A model generated the notes under the pieces. The model saw nothing but the letters and a program-made list of their open reading frames with translations. It did not search any database and had not been told where the DNA came from. A stretch of DNA of 64,000 nt from Rhabdophis nuchalis. Lineage: Eukaryota; Chordata; Lepidosauria; Squamata; Natricidae. A program made the translations under genes and the position numbers. Positions 45,330-60,654 of the stretch are shown in pieces. The stretch spans positions 66,404,605 through 66,468,604 of the forward strand of contig CM077643.1 in the NCBI GenBank assembly GCA_039707465.1, read 5' to 3'. How positions within the stretch are numbered: position 1 is the first letter of the stretch; every line of letters begins with the position of its first letter.

Positions 45330-46360
45330 GTTTTTATTCTGATACATTTTAAACAATTGTGATACGAGGAAACAATCAGATTCTCTATAAATGAGAGAAT
45401 ATATAGATATGTCTATGTATGATATGTAAATCTGTATGTATGTGGGAGAGAAAGTTGGTGTCTCTGAAAGGTGACAGTCTCTTAATTTTTTATATTATCT
45501 TGCTATTAGAGCAAATATTAGCATAAGTCCTATAATCTATTAGCAGTCAACATAGTTGGACAGGAACAGCTCTGTTCATATATTCTCCCTACCAATATAC
45601 ATATACATATGCATATACCTGTCATATGTTCTGCACTTTGTCACTATAGCATTCAGTGAATTAAAATATACTTATTTACATCTCTCTCAGGAGAACTCCA
45701 GGGCACTGCCTGCATGGTCTTTAAGAAGATGTTTCTAAGCTAGCTTTTTATAATGAAATAATTCTGCTTTATTCAGAGATAGATAGCATCATATTTTTGC
45801 TACCTTTTGGTCTATTTTTTCCTCTTTATTTATAAAGTACTTGCCAGAAAACAGGTCTGGTTATGGCAAAACATGATTATTTCTCTCTGCGTTTGGCTAA
45901 TATTGCATTATTGATAGTGAAATACTGCTATCTTTTATATATATATTCTAACAATATTATCAGTTTCATTGCATTTTTAAATATGGTTTATCATAATCCT
46001 ACATTCATATGATAAAAGGTACATGCCTATTTTGTAAAGGAAGAAGAGTCTGCATCTGCTTCCTGTTTTGATAGCTGTTATTCCTATCTGTGTGTGAAGT
46101 AACTCCCACAGATATAACTGTTTTGTAATGAATTCTGATATAAACTTACATTGTGATAATAGTGTTCTACCTATGGTATATGACTTGAATTGGTTTTGAG
46201 CTTGTTGCATTTGATTGTTCATATGTGGGGATCATAAATAAAGTATCTCTAGAGAGGGCAGGCATGTGTATCTGGTGGGATTTTGCTTTTCTCTGCTGTG
46301 CATGACCTTTATGCTGGGCCCACCCAAGAACCTGCTTTGTTTCACATGTATCTTTTCTGT
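45330..46360. other. PTPN21 intron 9, no recognised feature
   Basis: AT-rich; nothing supported. Confidence 0.4.
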
Positions 46361-46367
46361 TTGACAG

Positions 46368-46447
46368 GAAGATATGGAAACAGCAAAATATGTGTGGAGG
46401 ATGTGTGTGGCCAGACACAAATTTTACAGATTAAATAAATGTAGCGT
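46368..46447 (+). CDS. PTPN21: PTPN21 exon 10
   Basis: It encodes EDMETAKYVWRMCVARHKFY then RLNKCS, the C-terminal helix of FERM F3 and the end of the FERM domain. Acceptor TTGACAG, donor GT|GTAAGT, ends in phase 2. A 6.3-kb intron follows. Confidence 0.96.
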
Positions 46448-46834
46448 GTAAGTACCATATCTTTTAGCTTCTTAACGGCATTTGACTTTTATAAATAGCT
46501 AACTTACTTTCTTTTTGAAAGCATATTCCTGATGCTGGGACTGAATTATCTTAGACATTTTGCTTTCATCATTCATATAAGCAGCCGTGTATGGTGCAAG
46601 AGGTTTTCTTGCTGCAGGCTCTTACTAAATTGAACTGTGATAAAATATTACTAGCACATTCTAGAACTAGTGTAGAAGAACTGATATATGAATTTGCAGT
46701 ACTATACAGATATATGATTATATATCTAATAGGCATCTCAATGCTTACAACATCTATAACCATTGGGATGCCTATAAGTTTGTCAGATGGCTTTCCTAGA
46801 ATCTCAGAATTTAAAAATACAATTGAAAGAAATG

Positions 46835-46985
46835 TCACATGTTGTGGATGCTGCAACACTGGATGTTTTTAAGAAGAGATTGGAGAACCATTTGTCTGAA
46901 ATGGTATAAGGTTTCATACCTGAGCAGGGGTTTGGACTAGAAGACCTCCAAGATCCCTTCCACCTATGTTATTCCGTCATTGGAA
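46835..46985 (+). mobile_element. CR1 LINE 3' end
   Basis: TTGTGGATGCTGCAACACTG, TTTTTAAGAAGAGATTGGAG and GGACTAGAAGACCTCCAAGA, then CCCTTCCACC and the terminal TTATTCCGTCATTGG: a good match to the CR1 3' terminus. Confidence 0.8.
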
Positions 46986-46989
46986 ATAA

Positions 46990-48670
46990 ATTATATCAAC
47001 TCCAAAGATACAATACTTTGATTTTTAAATGAAAATATGTATTAAATTGATGAAATCAGAAGATAATCACCCCAGCAGTATCTGTTTCCCAGCGGACAGT
47101 TTGTGCACCATTTTAATAGCCATATTCTGTATTGTCATACTTCTAGCAAGCCCTTTATAGATTTAAACAGAATGATGGATCATAGTGCTGATCTTTATGT
47201 TATGTCTTTTATGAAGAAGAGCCAAGTTGGGTGAGAACATTCTTACTCTCTGACTTTTTTACCACTTCAGAGACTGATGAAAAGATACTAGCTTGCCTTC
47301 TTTGGGAAAAGGACATACAGTATTGGAAACATATTTGCCTTAGATCAGGGCTAGGCAGAAGGTAGGCGATTGAATCAGTATAGAATTTGAATTTGTGTGT
47401 TTACTTGCTTAACACATTAGCAGACAGCTTTCTTTCAGACAGCCTAATTTCAGAAGAAAAATGCCTTTTTCAAGAACATGGCTTGGCCTCTGTAGAAGAT
47501 GACATGTTGAAAGCGTAGCTGGTCCCTTAGTGCACCATGATCAACTGCCTGTCTATATAGAATTCCTTTCTAGAAGAAGTTTTAAAAAAGTAAAGTCTTC
47601 AGGACAGGTACTTTGCAATAAACTAAAACGATCAAAATGTACATGAAAGAACCAACGTATTTTAAAATACATCTGGCAGATTATTGTAGAATATCTCTGC
47701 AGAAGATTGGATCAGACAAAATAACTTCTGAAGTAGAGGCATTAGGGACAACTGAGAAGTGATTATATAATAACATACTTAATGATCCTTTCCCAGATGT
47801 ATGTTTGTCTGTAAATAACATAGGTAATAGAGGTGAAAACTCCAGGCTTGCAATTTTGGGGAAAAACGCAATTGCGCTTCTTAATGAATGTAGCAGAGAT
47901 AAAATTATTCAGGAAGTTCACAAACATAAGCAAATAAAGTGTGGGAGGTTTTTTTTTTTAAAGACACTGGCCAAATTACCTTACAAAAAAGAATTATATT
48001 CAAGCTTTTATCAGAATTGTTGATAAAACAATGGGAATTTATATTCAATCTTATAATTTTGAAACCACATAGAGATAATTTCTACTGTTCAGGATATGAA
48101 TGAAACTCTGGCATACTTGAAGAGGCCTTCCCCTTAGGAGTAAAAGGAACAATCATGGAGACTAAAACAAGCAGATACAGATATAAAAGACAAAGGGGGA
48201 TTCAAATAAATACAAGAAGAAAAGGGAAAAATAACAAAACAAACTCTTTATATTGACCAGTTAAAGATCTAGAATAGTATTTAAACTTGAACTTGTATTA
48301 GGAGTTAAGAATATATATTTCAGGTATAATTAATATTTTAAAAAACATATATTTTATTAGTGGAGAGGGGTCAGAGCAGAAAAAGACCCCCACTTATATT
48401 GGTAAAGGGTATTCCCTTGATAACTCCATTGATTCATTCTTCATCTAAGACTCAACACAGAGGGAGGGAGGATAGGTTAGGAATGAAAAATAGGTTATTA
48501 AAGATTTAGAGATTAATCTGGAGGGAAGATTTCGGGTGAGAATCGACATGAATAGGTCTAGAAATTTCAGAGGGAAAAAAGTAGAAACAAGATTGTCTCT
48601 CTTTTTGTTCCAAAGAATTCAGTGAATTAGGAAGGCTTCTGCCTAAGTCACATCTAAATGTTATCTTGTA
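46990..48670. other. PTPN21 intron 10, no recognised feature
   Basis: AT-rich; nothing supported. Confidence 0.4.
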
Positions 48671-48671
48671 C

Positions 48672-52325
<3,654 letters not shown>

Positions 52326-52329
52326 AAGC

Positions 52330-52385
52330 AATATTTATTATTTATTTCTTTATTTTTATACCGCCCATCTATCCAATAATGTGAC
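52330..52385 (-). mobile_element. CR1 tail fragment
   Basis: TTTATTATTTATTTCTTTAT and TTTATACCGCCCATCTATCC match the reversed 3' end of the CR1 copies at 34172 and 44330. Confidence 0.6.
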
Positions 52386-52791
52386 AATATTGTATTGTAT
52401 AATTTTTCATAGTCTGTTGCATTTCTGAAAATTTAAATGGTCTTCCCCCTGGTAGTCTAATATGAATGAATGAAATATTGCTATGTTATCTGATGAGTAT
52501 TCATAGTCTTTTTGACTCCCACTGGAGGAGATGTTTATACTTACATACATTACTTTGATCTGATGCAATATGCTTCCAGTTGTGAATGATTAAATCTACA
52601 TACAGTATGTAATGTGATGGCAAGTGCCTCTTTGGGAGAAGAATTCTTTTATGAATTTGAATTGTTGCAAACTACTGTCCTAAAGGCACTTATTCCCACT
52701 AAGCATACTGAAATCTATGAATATGCATGAATAGGACTCCACTGTGATTGATGTCACTATAAAATATGTGTTATGTCATTATGCTTTGTAG

Positions 52792-52852
52792 ACAAGCTCA
52801 GACAGTGACGGTGAATCCAGTTAGAAGGCATTCATCCTCCAGGTTGTCTCTG
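52792..52852 (+). CDS. PTPN21: PTPN21 exon 11
   Basis: It encodes QAQTVTVNPVRRHSSSRLSL, the basic, serine-rich linker just after FERM. Acceptor CTTTGTAG, donor CTG|GTAAGC, ends in phase 0. Confidence 0.95.
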
Positions 52853-52859
52853 GTAAGCA

Positions 52860-53750
52860 TGCCATACCTGAGCTCTTCCTTATTCCTTGAATTTAACCTG
52901 TTGATAACCATAGTTGGTCAGCTACTCCAATGAAGTACATTGAGAGATTATAATAAAATCTAGAAAAGTAGATGCATGCTAAAAGTAGATGAATGCTAAA
53001 TGTTGTAACAATATCCTCTGTTATAAAAGCTAAGCATACCACACAATATTTTAGTATTACACATTTTAGCTTAAGTGTATGCATATTCCTCTGCCTGTGC
53101 ACTGAAATGTAATATACCCAAACATTTTTCAATTATTTTCTCATTGCTTAAAAATAGTTTGCTCAAAACTACATACAGCACTAAGTTAAAGGAGAAAAAC
53201 AAACTGAACACTAAGTTCTTTAAATATTTCATATGCACCTGGATAATTTAGATTGAAGCATAGGACTAAACATTTTGAGATGCTTAAATAGGTAATCCAT
53301 TCTGTTCACAATATAATATTGCTTCAATAAGATAGGAAAATATATAAAATTAGCTATATTTCACAATCTCTCTAATATATTTTCAAGTGTCACTTATATT
53401 AGTGAAGCTAAGAATTTAGCAAGTATCTAACTTATAAATTAATAAATTTCCATTTTAAATTTGTAAATGCTGAAGACAATCTAAAGAATAAATGGTTATT
53501 ATTCTCTTCTTTTTGAAAAATCCTCTTCAATATAACTTAATATATTTTATAACAATGCATGGGTTCCTATAAGTTGCTTTTTCTGGGAAGCAAATCACGT
53601 CCACTTCCTGAAAATACACATAACTGTGATTCATTGTCCAGTCAGTCTTGAATTAGGCTTTCTTGGCAATGCAAGCTTAAGGACACTAATGTACTGATTT
53701 TGTTGACTAATCCAGATTTTTTACAGCAGAGCAAATCCACAATAATAATT
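52860..53750. other. PTPN21 intron 11, no recognised feature
   Basis: AT-rich; nothing supported. Confidence 0.4.
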
Positions 53751-53756
53751 AGTTAA

Positions 53757-53835
53757 TGTATATTTATTATTTGTTTATAAAAAGTATTGGCCGCCCATCT
53801 TGTATCCAGTGGCTCTGGGTAGCTTATACGTCTAT
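53757..53835 (-). mobile_element. CR1/L3-type tail fragment
   Basis: TATATTTATTATTTGTTTAT then GGCCGCCCATCTTGTATCCA and GTGGCTCTGGGTAGCTTATA, a reversed LINE 3' end. Confidence 0.55.
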
Positions 53836-54129
53836 GATTGGCTTAATAGAAATTTTCTAAGTTCTAGTGTAGAAAAAGGTGGTACAGTATATTTTATATA
53901 AAATTCATAATTCTATATTTGGTTGTACAGATATCCTGATTCAGTTTTTTACATGCAGGAACTCTGATACATACCAAGACCTTCATTTCTGCCAAACTTT
54001 CTTGTAGTTTTAATAATAATTATCAGAATTGATATTCTTGTGCTTAAAGTTTATGTGGATGTTAGAACTGGAGTAAAGTTTCTTTGTAATGGTTATCTAT
54101 GTTTGCTTACTTCAATATGTCTCTAGCAG

Positions 54130-54214
54130 CCCAAACCACAGCCTTATATGATGCCCCCACCGCCTCAGTTACACTACAATGGACACTACCCAGAACCATA
54201 TGCATCCTCACAAG
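54130..54214 (+). CDS. PTPN21: PTPN21 exon 12 (tandem NAGNAG acceptor)
   Basis: It encodes [20 protein letters not shown] then PEPYASSQ, proline-rich linker. The acceptor region reads CTCTAGCAG at 54121-54129. Using the first AG (54126) would add one glutamine codon; the family sequence fits the second AG. Donor G|GTAAAA, ends in phase 1. Confidence 0.95.
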
Positions 54215-54339
54215 GTAAAATTTCAGCATTTTTAGGAAACTGGAATATTTCACAAAATAACAATTGGAAAATGTGAAAAACATTTGGAGGATGTTATTGA
54301 GGAATCATTAATAGTTAATGGTGGACAGTTCTTAGAATA

Positions 54340-54740
54340 TAGTTAGTCCTCAACTTACAACCACAAAGTAGCCCAAAATTTATGTTGCTAAGTGAAACAT
54401 TTGTTAGGGGAGTTTTGTCCCATTTTACGACCTTTCTTGCTACAGCTGTTAAGGGAACCATTGCAGTTGTTAAATTAATAACGTTGTTAAGTGAATCTGA
54501 CTTCCCCATTGACTTTGCTTGTCAGAAGGTCGTAAAAGCTGATCGCATAACCCCTGGACACTGCAACTGTCATAAATATGAATCAGTTGCCAAGCATCCA
54601 AATTTTGATCACGCAACTGAGGAGATGCTACGATTGTTATAAGTGTGAAAAAACCCATCATAAGTCACTTTTTTCAGTGCCATTGTAACTTTGAACGGTC
54701 ACTAAGTGAATTGTTGTAAGTTGAGGACAACCTGTAATCA
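54340..54740. mobile_element. Tigger-like MITE, best-preserved copy
   Basis: The terminal inverted repeats are TTAGTCCTCAACTTACAACC at the left and GTTGTAAGTTGAGGACAACC then TGTA at the right. The body of about 400 bp contains TTGCTAAGTGAAACATTTGT and TCACTTTTTTCAGTGCCATT. No coding capacity is seen. Confidence 0.8.
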
Positions 54741-54744
54741 GTGG

Positions 54745-55555
54745 TTGGATTCACATAGACATAAGGCAGTATGTAAATTCAACAACTCTGGTTCATTCAG
54801 TAAACAGTGGTTAAACAAAACTTGACTTAGAACATGCAAACTGCTTAGTACCCGAATAAGGAACTGATTATATAGCTCTAAGGTAAGAAGATAAAGTGTT
54901 GCCTTCTCCCAGATCCAACTGTTTGTCTCATTAGGTTAGTTGTTGCCATTGGCAGCACCCTTCAAGTTCTCCAATAAAAAAAATGCCATCGTATGCTAGC
55001 TTCTTGTAAATATTGTAGGAAGAGAGCAATGTTTTCTATTGTGGCAAAAAAATCTGGAGGAGTCTGCTGGTGCCTTTTGTGACTGCAGCCCATGGAAGAC
55101 TATGCCTTTTAATATAATGTGTTGGTTAGAAATGTTGCTACCAGACTCCTCCTGATCATGTGCTATCTGCATCTTTAAACTGAAGGCTCTGGAGTTTGAA
55201 CCTGGGTCTTTTTACAAAACATTTATTCTACCACTGAGTGACTGCCTTGAGTTTCCAGCTGAAAATATAATAGCATTCTTATAAGAGCAAAGTAGAACCA
55301 GTGAACTTTATAATTAATAGTCATACTATTCATATTTTAGGAGGACAGTAAGAACTAATTACTAAAAGCTTGTTCAGCTAGTTTGCAGGGAGGAGAATTT
55401 TTCATTAGAACAACAGCACTCACTCATAGGTGCCCTTCTGGAAGTTATGTGCAGGGTCAAGGGCCAAAGTTGTATGCCATTATGAGTACTATGTTTGCAA
55501 TAGTTAGGTTTGAAAAAGGTCTCTTAACGTTGCCAATAAAAATAAAATAAAACAA
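54745..55555. other. PTPN21 intron 12, no recognised feature
   Basis: Nothing supported. Confidence 0.4.
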
Positions 55556-55560
55556 AAAGT

Positions 55561-55716
55561 CTTTAAGCAATTTTACTGTCTTCTGTTGAAAAAGGCACTC
55601 TGTGACTAATTACAATATAAGGAGGCTATTGGGAAGAAAATATCAACTGGAGACAGCTGCCCCCCTCCCTTGTCTCTCTCTCTCTCTTTCTTTCTCTCTC
55701 TCTCTCTCTCTCTCTT

Positions 55717-55769
<53 letters not shown>

Positions 55770-55901
55770 GAAAAACAGCAAACAAAAAGAACTGTCTCCA
55801 GTTGATATCTGCAGTTGATATTTTCTTCCCAAATGTCTCCTGATATTATAATTAGTCACACAGAATGCCTTTTTCAACAGAACACAGTAAAATTGCTTAG
55901 A
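55561..55901. repeat. Large inverted repeat enclosing a (CT)n(CA)n microsatellite
   Basis: The left arm at 55561-55656 (from TTTAAGCAATTTTACTGTCT to TATCAACTGGAGACAG) is matched by the reverse complement of 55792-55901 at high identity. The right arm has an extra piece that duplicates the phrase ATATCAACTG. The loop is a (CT)n tract at about 55673-55756 followed by (CA)n to 55770. Confidence 0.88.
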
Positions 55902-56286
55902 ATTGCAGAGGGAGGGATTGGGGGGGAGAGAGAGAGTCAGTCAGTCTACTTCAGGTTTTCTTTCTCAGGAGGGGAAGGATGGGGAGAGTGAGCAGACAGA
56001 ATATTGAATCTGCAATATTGGTTTTATTTCAATATCTGTATATTTCATTAAATAGAAGCTGCTTTTCCCAATGGGCTGGAATTAGAGTCTTGTACTTTTA
56101 GTATTTTAATACTGACAAGGAAGTTGTCATTGATTTACCCATGAAGGCATGGTTTTATTTTTAATTTTAAAAATACATTGGTGAAGTGAAGGAATGATAT
56201 TATGATAGCAACTGGTTTTTTTGGGGTTTCTTGGTCTCTTTCTACTGTTGTGCAGATATAAATAGATGCCAACATTTATATTCCAG

Positions 56287-57752
56287 ATAATCTCTATGGG
56301 GCGAACCAGAATGGCTATTACTGCCATTCTCAAACTAGCTTGGATAGAGCGCCGCACGACTACAATGGCAGAATCCGCAATGGCAGTGTCTACAGTGCTC
56401 ACAGCACAAATTCCTTGAATAACCTGCAGCACTACATGCAGCCATCACCCATGTCCTCCAACCCGAGCATTACTGGCAGTGATGTTCTCCATTCAGATTA
56501 TGTCCCATCGCATCGGCATAGTGCCCTAATACCACCTTCTTATCGGCCTACCCCAGATTATGAGACTGTAATGAAGCAACTCAACCGAGGAATGATGAAT
56601 TCAGACAAACAGAGTCATTCCATGAGAAACCTCAACATCGGCAATTCATACGCTTACAGTAGGCCTGATGCCCTGGTGTACAGCCAGCCTGAAATCCGAG
56701 AACATGCTAACTTTGCTTCCCCCCATTCTGGTCATTACCCATTTAATCTGAATTACAGCTTCCACAGCCAGTCCGCATATCCGTATCCCGCTGAAAGGCG
56801 CTTGGTGGTTGGAGCCGTGAGCGTTCCTGAGCTAACAAATGTTCAATTGCAAGCCCAGGAATATCCAGCACCCAACATCATGAAGACTCAAGTATACCGC
56901 CCTCCGCCTCCTTATCCTTATCCGCGACCTGCTAACAGCACACCAGATCTATCCAGACACTTCTACAGCAGCAATAGCAACCCTGATCTCATCACCCGAC
57001 GGGTCCATCATTCTGTCCAGACGTTCCAGGAGGACAGCCTCCCTGTTGCCCATTCCCTTCAGGAAGTGAGTGAGCCTTTGACATCGGCCCGGCATGCTCA
57101 GTTGCAGAAGAGAAATAGCATTGAAATTGCTGGCCTGGCGCACAGTTTTGAGGCCATGAGGATTAAAGAGAGAACCATGTCAGCCTCAACTGCAGATGTG
57201 GCTCAGCCAAAGGTGATCCCTTCTGGGTCACAGACTTCTGTATTCCTAGAAAGGGCAAAGCAAGAAGAAATTGAGGAGCAAGAAGATCATGTGAATTATG
57301 GGCATAAGAAATCTCTTTCAGATGCAACTATGCTCATTCATAGCAGCGAGGAAGAGGAAGAATGTGAAGACGAAAGCAAGGCTAATCCAGCTCTGCCATT
57401 CATCAATGGAAAACCCCAGCTTCCTTCACTCCTGGCATGTTATCCAACTGAATCTTTATTGAACTACCCGTATAGTTCCGTTGCTTCATCTCCTGGTCCT
57501 TTACATATACATGAGCCAAAATTGCACATTACTGAGACTGACAAGAGGGTAAAAGATGTAAGTCCCTCACACATCATGGGTGACTCTCAGGTGCTAAGGA
57601 GAGGAGATGGACTGTTAACTCCATCTGTGTCAGAGTCTGACTTAACCATTTCTGCCCGGTATAGAGTGCGGAAGGATTCTGTAAAGAAGAGACCAGTGTC
57701 TGAATTACTGTCAGGGAAGAAGAATATTGTGGAAGGGCTGCCTCCTTTAGGG
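56287..57752 (+). CDS. PTPN21: PTPN21 exon 13 (large linker exon)
   Basis: This 1466-nt exon encodes residues of about 360-848, the long linker between FERM and phosphatase domains. Conserved blocks include [40 protein letters not shown], a proline tract [11 protein letters not shown] with a PPxY motif (56904-56915, near residue 566) able to bind WW domains, [10 protein letters not shown] (a 14-3-3-like RxxS context), an acidic run [13 protein letters not shown], and [18 protein letters not shown]. The segment between the acidic run and that last block is the least conserved. Acceptor ATTCCAG, donor GGG|GTGAGT, ends in phase 0. If the intron is not removed, the frame continues 21 codons to a stop at 57818. 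Confidence 0.97.
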
Positions 57753-58080
57753 GTGAGTTTTCTGAAGACCATCTTCTTTTCTTCTTTTTATGTCATATTT
57801 GAAAAGCTCTTCATGTGAATCAAACAAGAAACCAATGGCATCATAAGTATATGTCTCTATTGGGTTTGTCTACTGACAGCACAGCAATGAACATGGGACT
57901 GAAAGTATGAAAAGAATATGGTTTATTTTCAAGCTATGGTCCCTTTCATGGCCTGGAGAAAACTAGTATATACATATTAACTTTATGGAGATCTCGTGTT
58001 AACACTCACATAGAAGTAGATCCACATGAATTTTTAAGCTCGAAATAGATCTATACTAGTCTCCCTGATTTATTTATTGA
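57753..58080. other. PTPN21 intron 13, start
   Basis: The open frame of exon 13 runs on to a stop ending at 57818. Beyond it nothing was recognised. Confidence 0.4.
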
Positions 58081-58096
58081 TCAGCTCATAAAACTA

Positions 58097-58119
58097 ACAC
58101 ACACACACACACACACACA
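58097..58119. repeat. (CA)n microsatellite
   Basis: About 11 CA units, followed by ATATA. Confidence 0.85.
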
Positions 58120-58149
58120 TATACTTGTGTCACAACTTGTGTCATATAT

Positions 58150-58485
58150 ATAGTGGCTCATGGTGAACTTGTTGATCAGAAAGGTCGGCAGTTTGGCGGT
58201 TTGAATCCCTAGCACCGCATAACAGAGTGAGCTCCTGTTACTTGCCCAGCTTCTGTCAACCTAGCAGTTCAAAAGAATGTAAAAATCCAAGTCGAAAAAT
58301 AGGAACCACCTTTGGTGGGAAGGTAACAGCATTCTGTCCTTCGCCATTTAACCATGCCGGCCACATGATCACGGAGACGTCTTTGGACAGCACTGGCTCT
58401 TCGGCTTTGAAATGGAGATGAGCACCGTCCCCTAGAGTTGAGAACAACTAGAACATATGTGTGAGGGGAACCTTTACCCAAATAC
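58150..58485 (+). mobile_element. Sauria-like SINE, copy 1
   Basis: The tRNA-like head has GTGGCTCATGGTGAACTTGT and GGCGGTTTGAATCCCTAGC (B box GTTTGAATC). The body has CACCTTTGGTGGGAAGGTAA and CATGCCGGCCACATGATCAC. The 3' end, GATGAGCACCGTCCCCTAGA to GAGGGGAACCTTTACC, resembles BovB. SINEs of this form are characteristic of squamates. Confidence 0.85.
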
Positions 58486-58499
58486 ATATATGCATATAT

Positions 58500-58805
58500 G
58501 AGGCATGGTGGCTCAACAATAAAAAATGCTGTTAGCTGGAAAGCTGGTAACCCGGGTTCGAGACCCAAGTGCTGCACAATGGGGTGAATTCCTATTCCAG
58601 TCCACCTACCATTTCAAAAACATGCAAATGTGAGTAAATAAATAGCTACCACTTTGGTGGGAAGGTATAACAATGTTCCATGTGCCTTGGCCACATGATC
58701 ACAGATAATTTCTTCAGGCAACACTAGCTCCCACAGCCAAGAAATGGAGATGAGCACCACCCCCTAGAGTCAAATATGTCTGGAAAGAGGAAACCCTTAC
58801 CTTTA
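58500..58805 (+). mobile_element. Sauria-like SINE, copy 2
   Basis: Its head is GGCATGGTGGCTCAACAATA and AACCCGGGTTCGAGACCCAA (B box GGTTCGAGACC). Body and tail match copy 1 (CACTTTGGTGGGAAGGTATA, GATGAGCACCACCCCCTAGA, GAAACCCTTACCTTTATA). It is adjacent and in the same direction, but the heads differ, so it is a separate insertion or subfamily. Confidence 0.85.
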
Positions 58806-58825
58806 TATAGCGTATGTATACATAT

Positions 58826-59690
58826 ATATATCTAGCTGTACCCGGCCACGCGTTGTTGTGGCCCAGTCTGGTTAAATGGCCAACCAATCTGTCTGTAGAT
58901 CTATACCTGCACACACAAACATGTACACACAACCACCGTATAAGCCCTACCTACCTACCTACTGTATTTCTCCCTCTCTCCCTCTACCTATCTACCTACT
59001 TACCTACCTACCTACCTAACTACCTAACTACCTACCTACCTACTGTATTTCTCCCTCTCTATCTCTATCCCTCTACCTACCTACCTACCTACCTACCTAC
59101 CTACCTACCTACCTACCTACCTACTTACTATATTTATCCCTCTCTCTCTGTATCCCTCTACTTTACCAGCAGAAGCTCCTCTTGGCCCCTACAGGTAGGG
59201 GCAAGAGTCCTGGAGGAGGAGGGCGGTGGCGGCCTCAGATTCTTGTGTGGGCGTGGACCGGCATTATCATTTGTGGGGTCGCCGATGCCGATGCCGGCAA
59301 CGATAATGCTGCCTCACGCCCACACCTCTTCAGCAACCTCTCTCGCCGGCGGTAGTTGCTAAGGAGGCGACTGTTGCGCTGATGACGGAGAAGCGCGGAG
59401 GAGGGGTGGTGGCACACACTGCTCCACGTGACATGGGAGAAGAAGCAGCTGGGTGGGAGGGGCTGCGAAAGGGATAGGGATGAGAGAACAAGTGAGGGAA
59501 ACACGCAGAAGGGCCGCACTCCGTATTTACATTTCCGTGGCGTGTACCTGGCAGAGGTGTGACATCTACACAATCTATATACTGTATATCATTGGTGCTG
59601 TATTTGATAGGAACGTTGTGTGAAAACCTGAAAGCAATTGGTGCAGTACTTTCTGATATTACCTATTTTGAACAAATGAACAGTTACATT
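58826..59690. mobile_element. Unclassified GC-rich interspersed element
   Basis: It begins TAGCTGTACCCGGCCACGCG after a TA-rich stretch and ends near GAACGTTGTGTGAAAACCTG. Those two phrases occur together in repeats that I have seen in reptile DNA, but I cannot name the class. It includes a (CTAC)n region and an imperfect inverted repeat (GTGTGGGCGTGGACCGGCAT at about 59245 against its complement near 59325). Confidence 0.4.
58945..59130. repeat. (CTAC)n/(CTCT)n tandem repeat
   Basis: Tracts of CTAC units alternate with TGTATTTCTCCCTCTCTCCC-type blocks, giving a higher-order repeat of about 85-95 bases seen twice, with a third partial unit. Confidence 0.85.
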
Positions 59691-59699
59691 TTTATTTAT

Positions 59700-60270
59700 A
59701 TAAGATGTATAACTATGTTATGATTCATTAATTCATGAAGAGAAATTATATGTCTACACACACAGAGAGCCCTAGAGTACCAGGTTTGAATAGGGAAGTG
59801 TTCATATTCTTCTTTTGCTTCAAAATTTGGACCACTGCACTTTAAGCTGCCTCTAACACACAGTGTTATTTCCTTATTTATATTTCCTCCTCCTTGAGTT
59901 CCATGGGAGAGAAAAAAGCAAGATTTTAACCATTCTTACTGAATAAATTGATCTCACTGAAGCTGTAGCTGCCCTGCCCTAATTTTCAATTGTTACTCTC
60001 ACTGTTCATGAAAGTCCACTTTCTTGGGCAAGTCTGTTTATTAATTCTGTGAAATTTCAAAAACTTAATGATGAAATAAAGACAGGCAACATGGAAAGAA
60101 TGTTGCTGGCTATCATTATCTGTAGAGTTGTTTGTGCCAGAGGTCCTTTCCTAGTGTGTGGGGGGAAAAGGTGAAGTATTTATCTAGTTGTGTACCAATT
60201 TTGTTGCTCCTCTAGCGATCCAGTTTGCCTCTGGTTTCTATCACAATATATTTTGAAAGATTGTCTTCTT
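59700..60270. other. End of PTPN21 intron 13
   Basis: Nothing recognised apart from the exon 14 acceptor. Confidence 0.4.
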
Positions 60271-60277
60271 CCAACAG

Positions 60278-60415
60278 GTCATGAAAAAGAACAGAGCTGA
60301 AGCTAAAAAAATAGGACCGTTGAAGTTAGCGGCTCTGAATGGACTAACATTATCTCGTCTTCCTCTGCCAAGTGAGGGGAAGGAAGAATCTCCCAGAGCA
60401 ACAAATGATGAACGG
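60278..60415 (+). CDS. PTPN21: PTPN21 exon 14
   Basis: 46 codons: [20 protein letters not shown], then [20 protein letters not shown] and ATNDER. Acceptor CCAACAG. The donor is CGG|GTTGGT, a weak site with T at +3. The exon is phase 0 at both ends, so skipping it would keep the frame. Confidence 0.93.
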
Positions 60416-60654
60416 GTTGGTCTGATGTTTGTTTAGGATTGTGGATTGTGTGTTGAAAATTCTTCTCTAATGTTTAGTTATTCAAATTTGGCTAGCCAAA
60501 TCTTGGATACAAGAACAGTATTAGGATTGGTCATCAGCTTGTCATTCATCAGTTTCTTTTGACTGCTTAGGGTACATGTATATTTTGAAGCTGGATTTAT
60601 TTATTTAAGTTTAGTTATTTATGTACTACTAAAACTCTCTTGCAAAACTGTGTG

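Noticed and set aside
58814..59362. 182-codon open frame rich in Leu-Pro-Thr-Tyr repeats
   Set aside because: Translation of the (CTAC)n repeat and a GC-rich mobile element.
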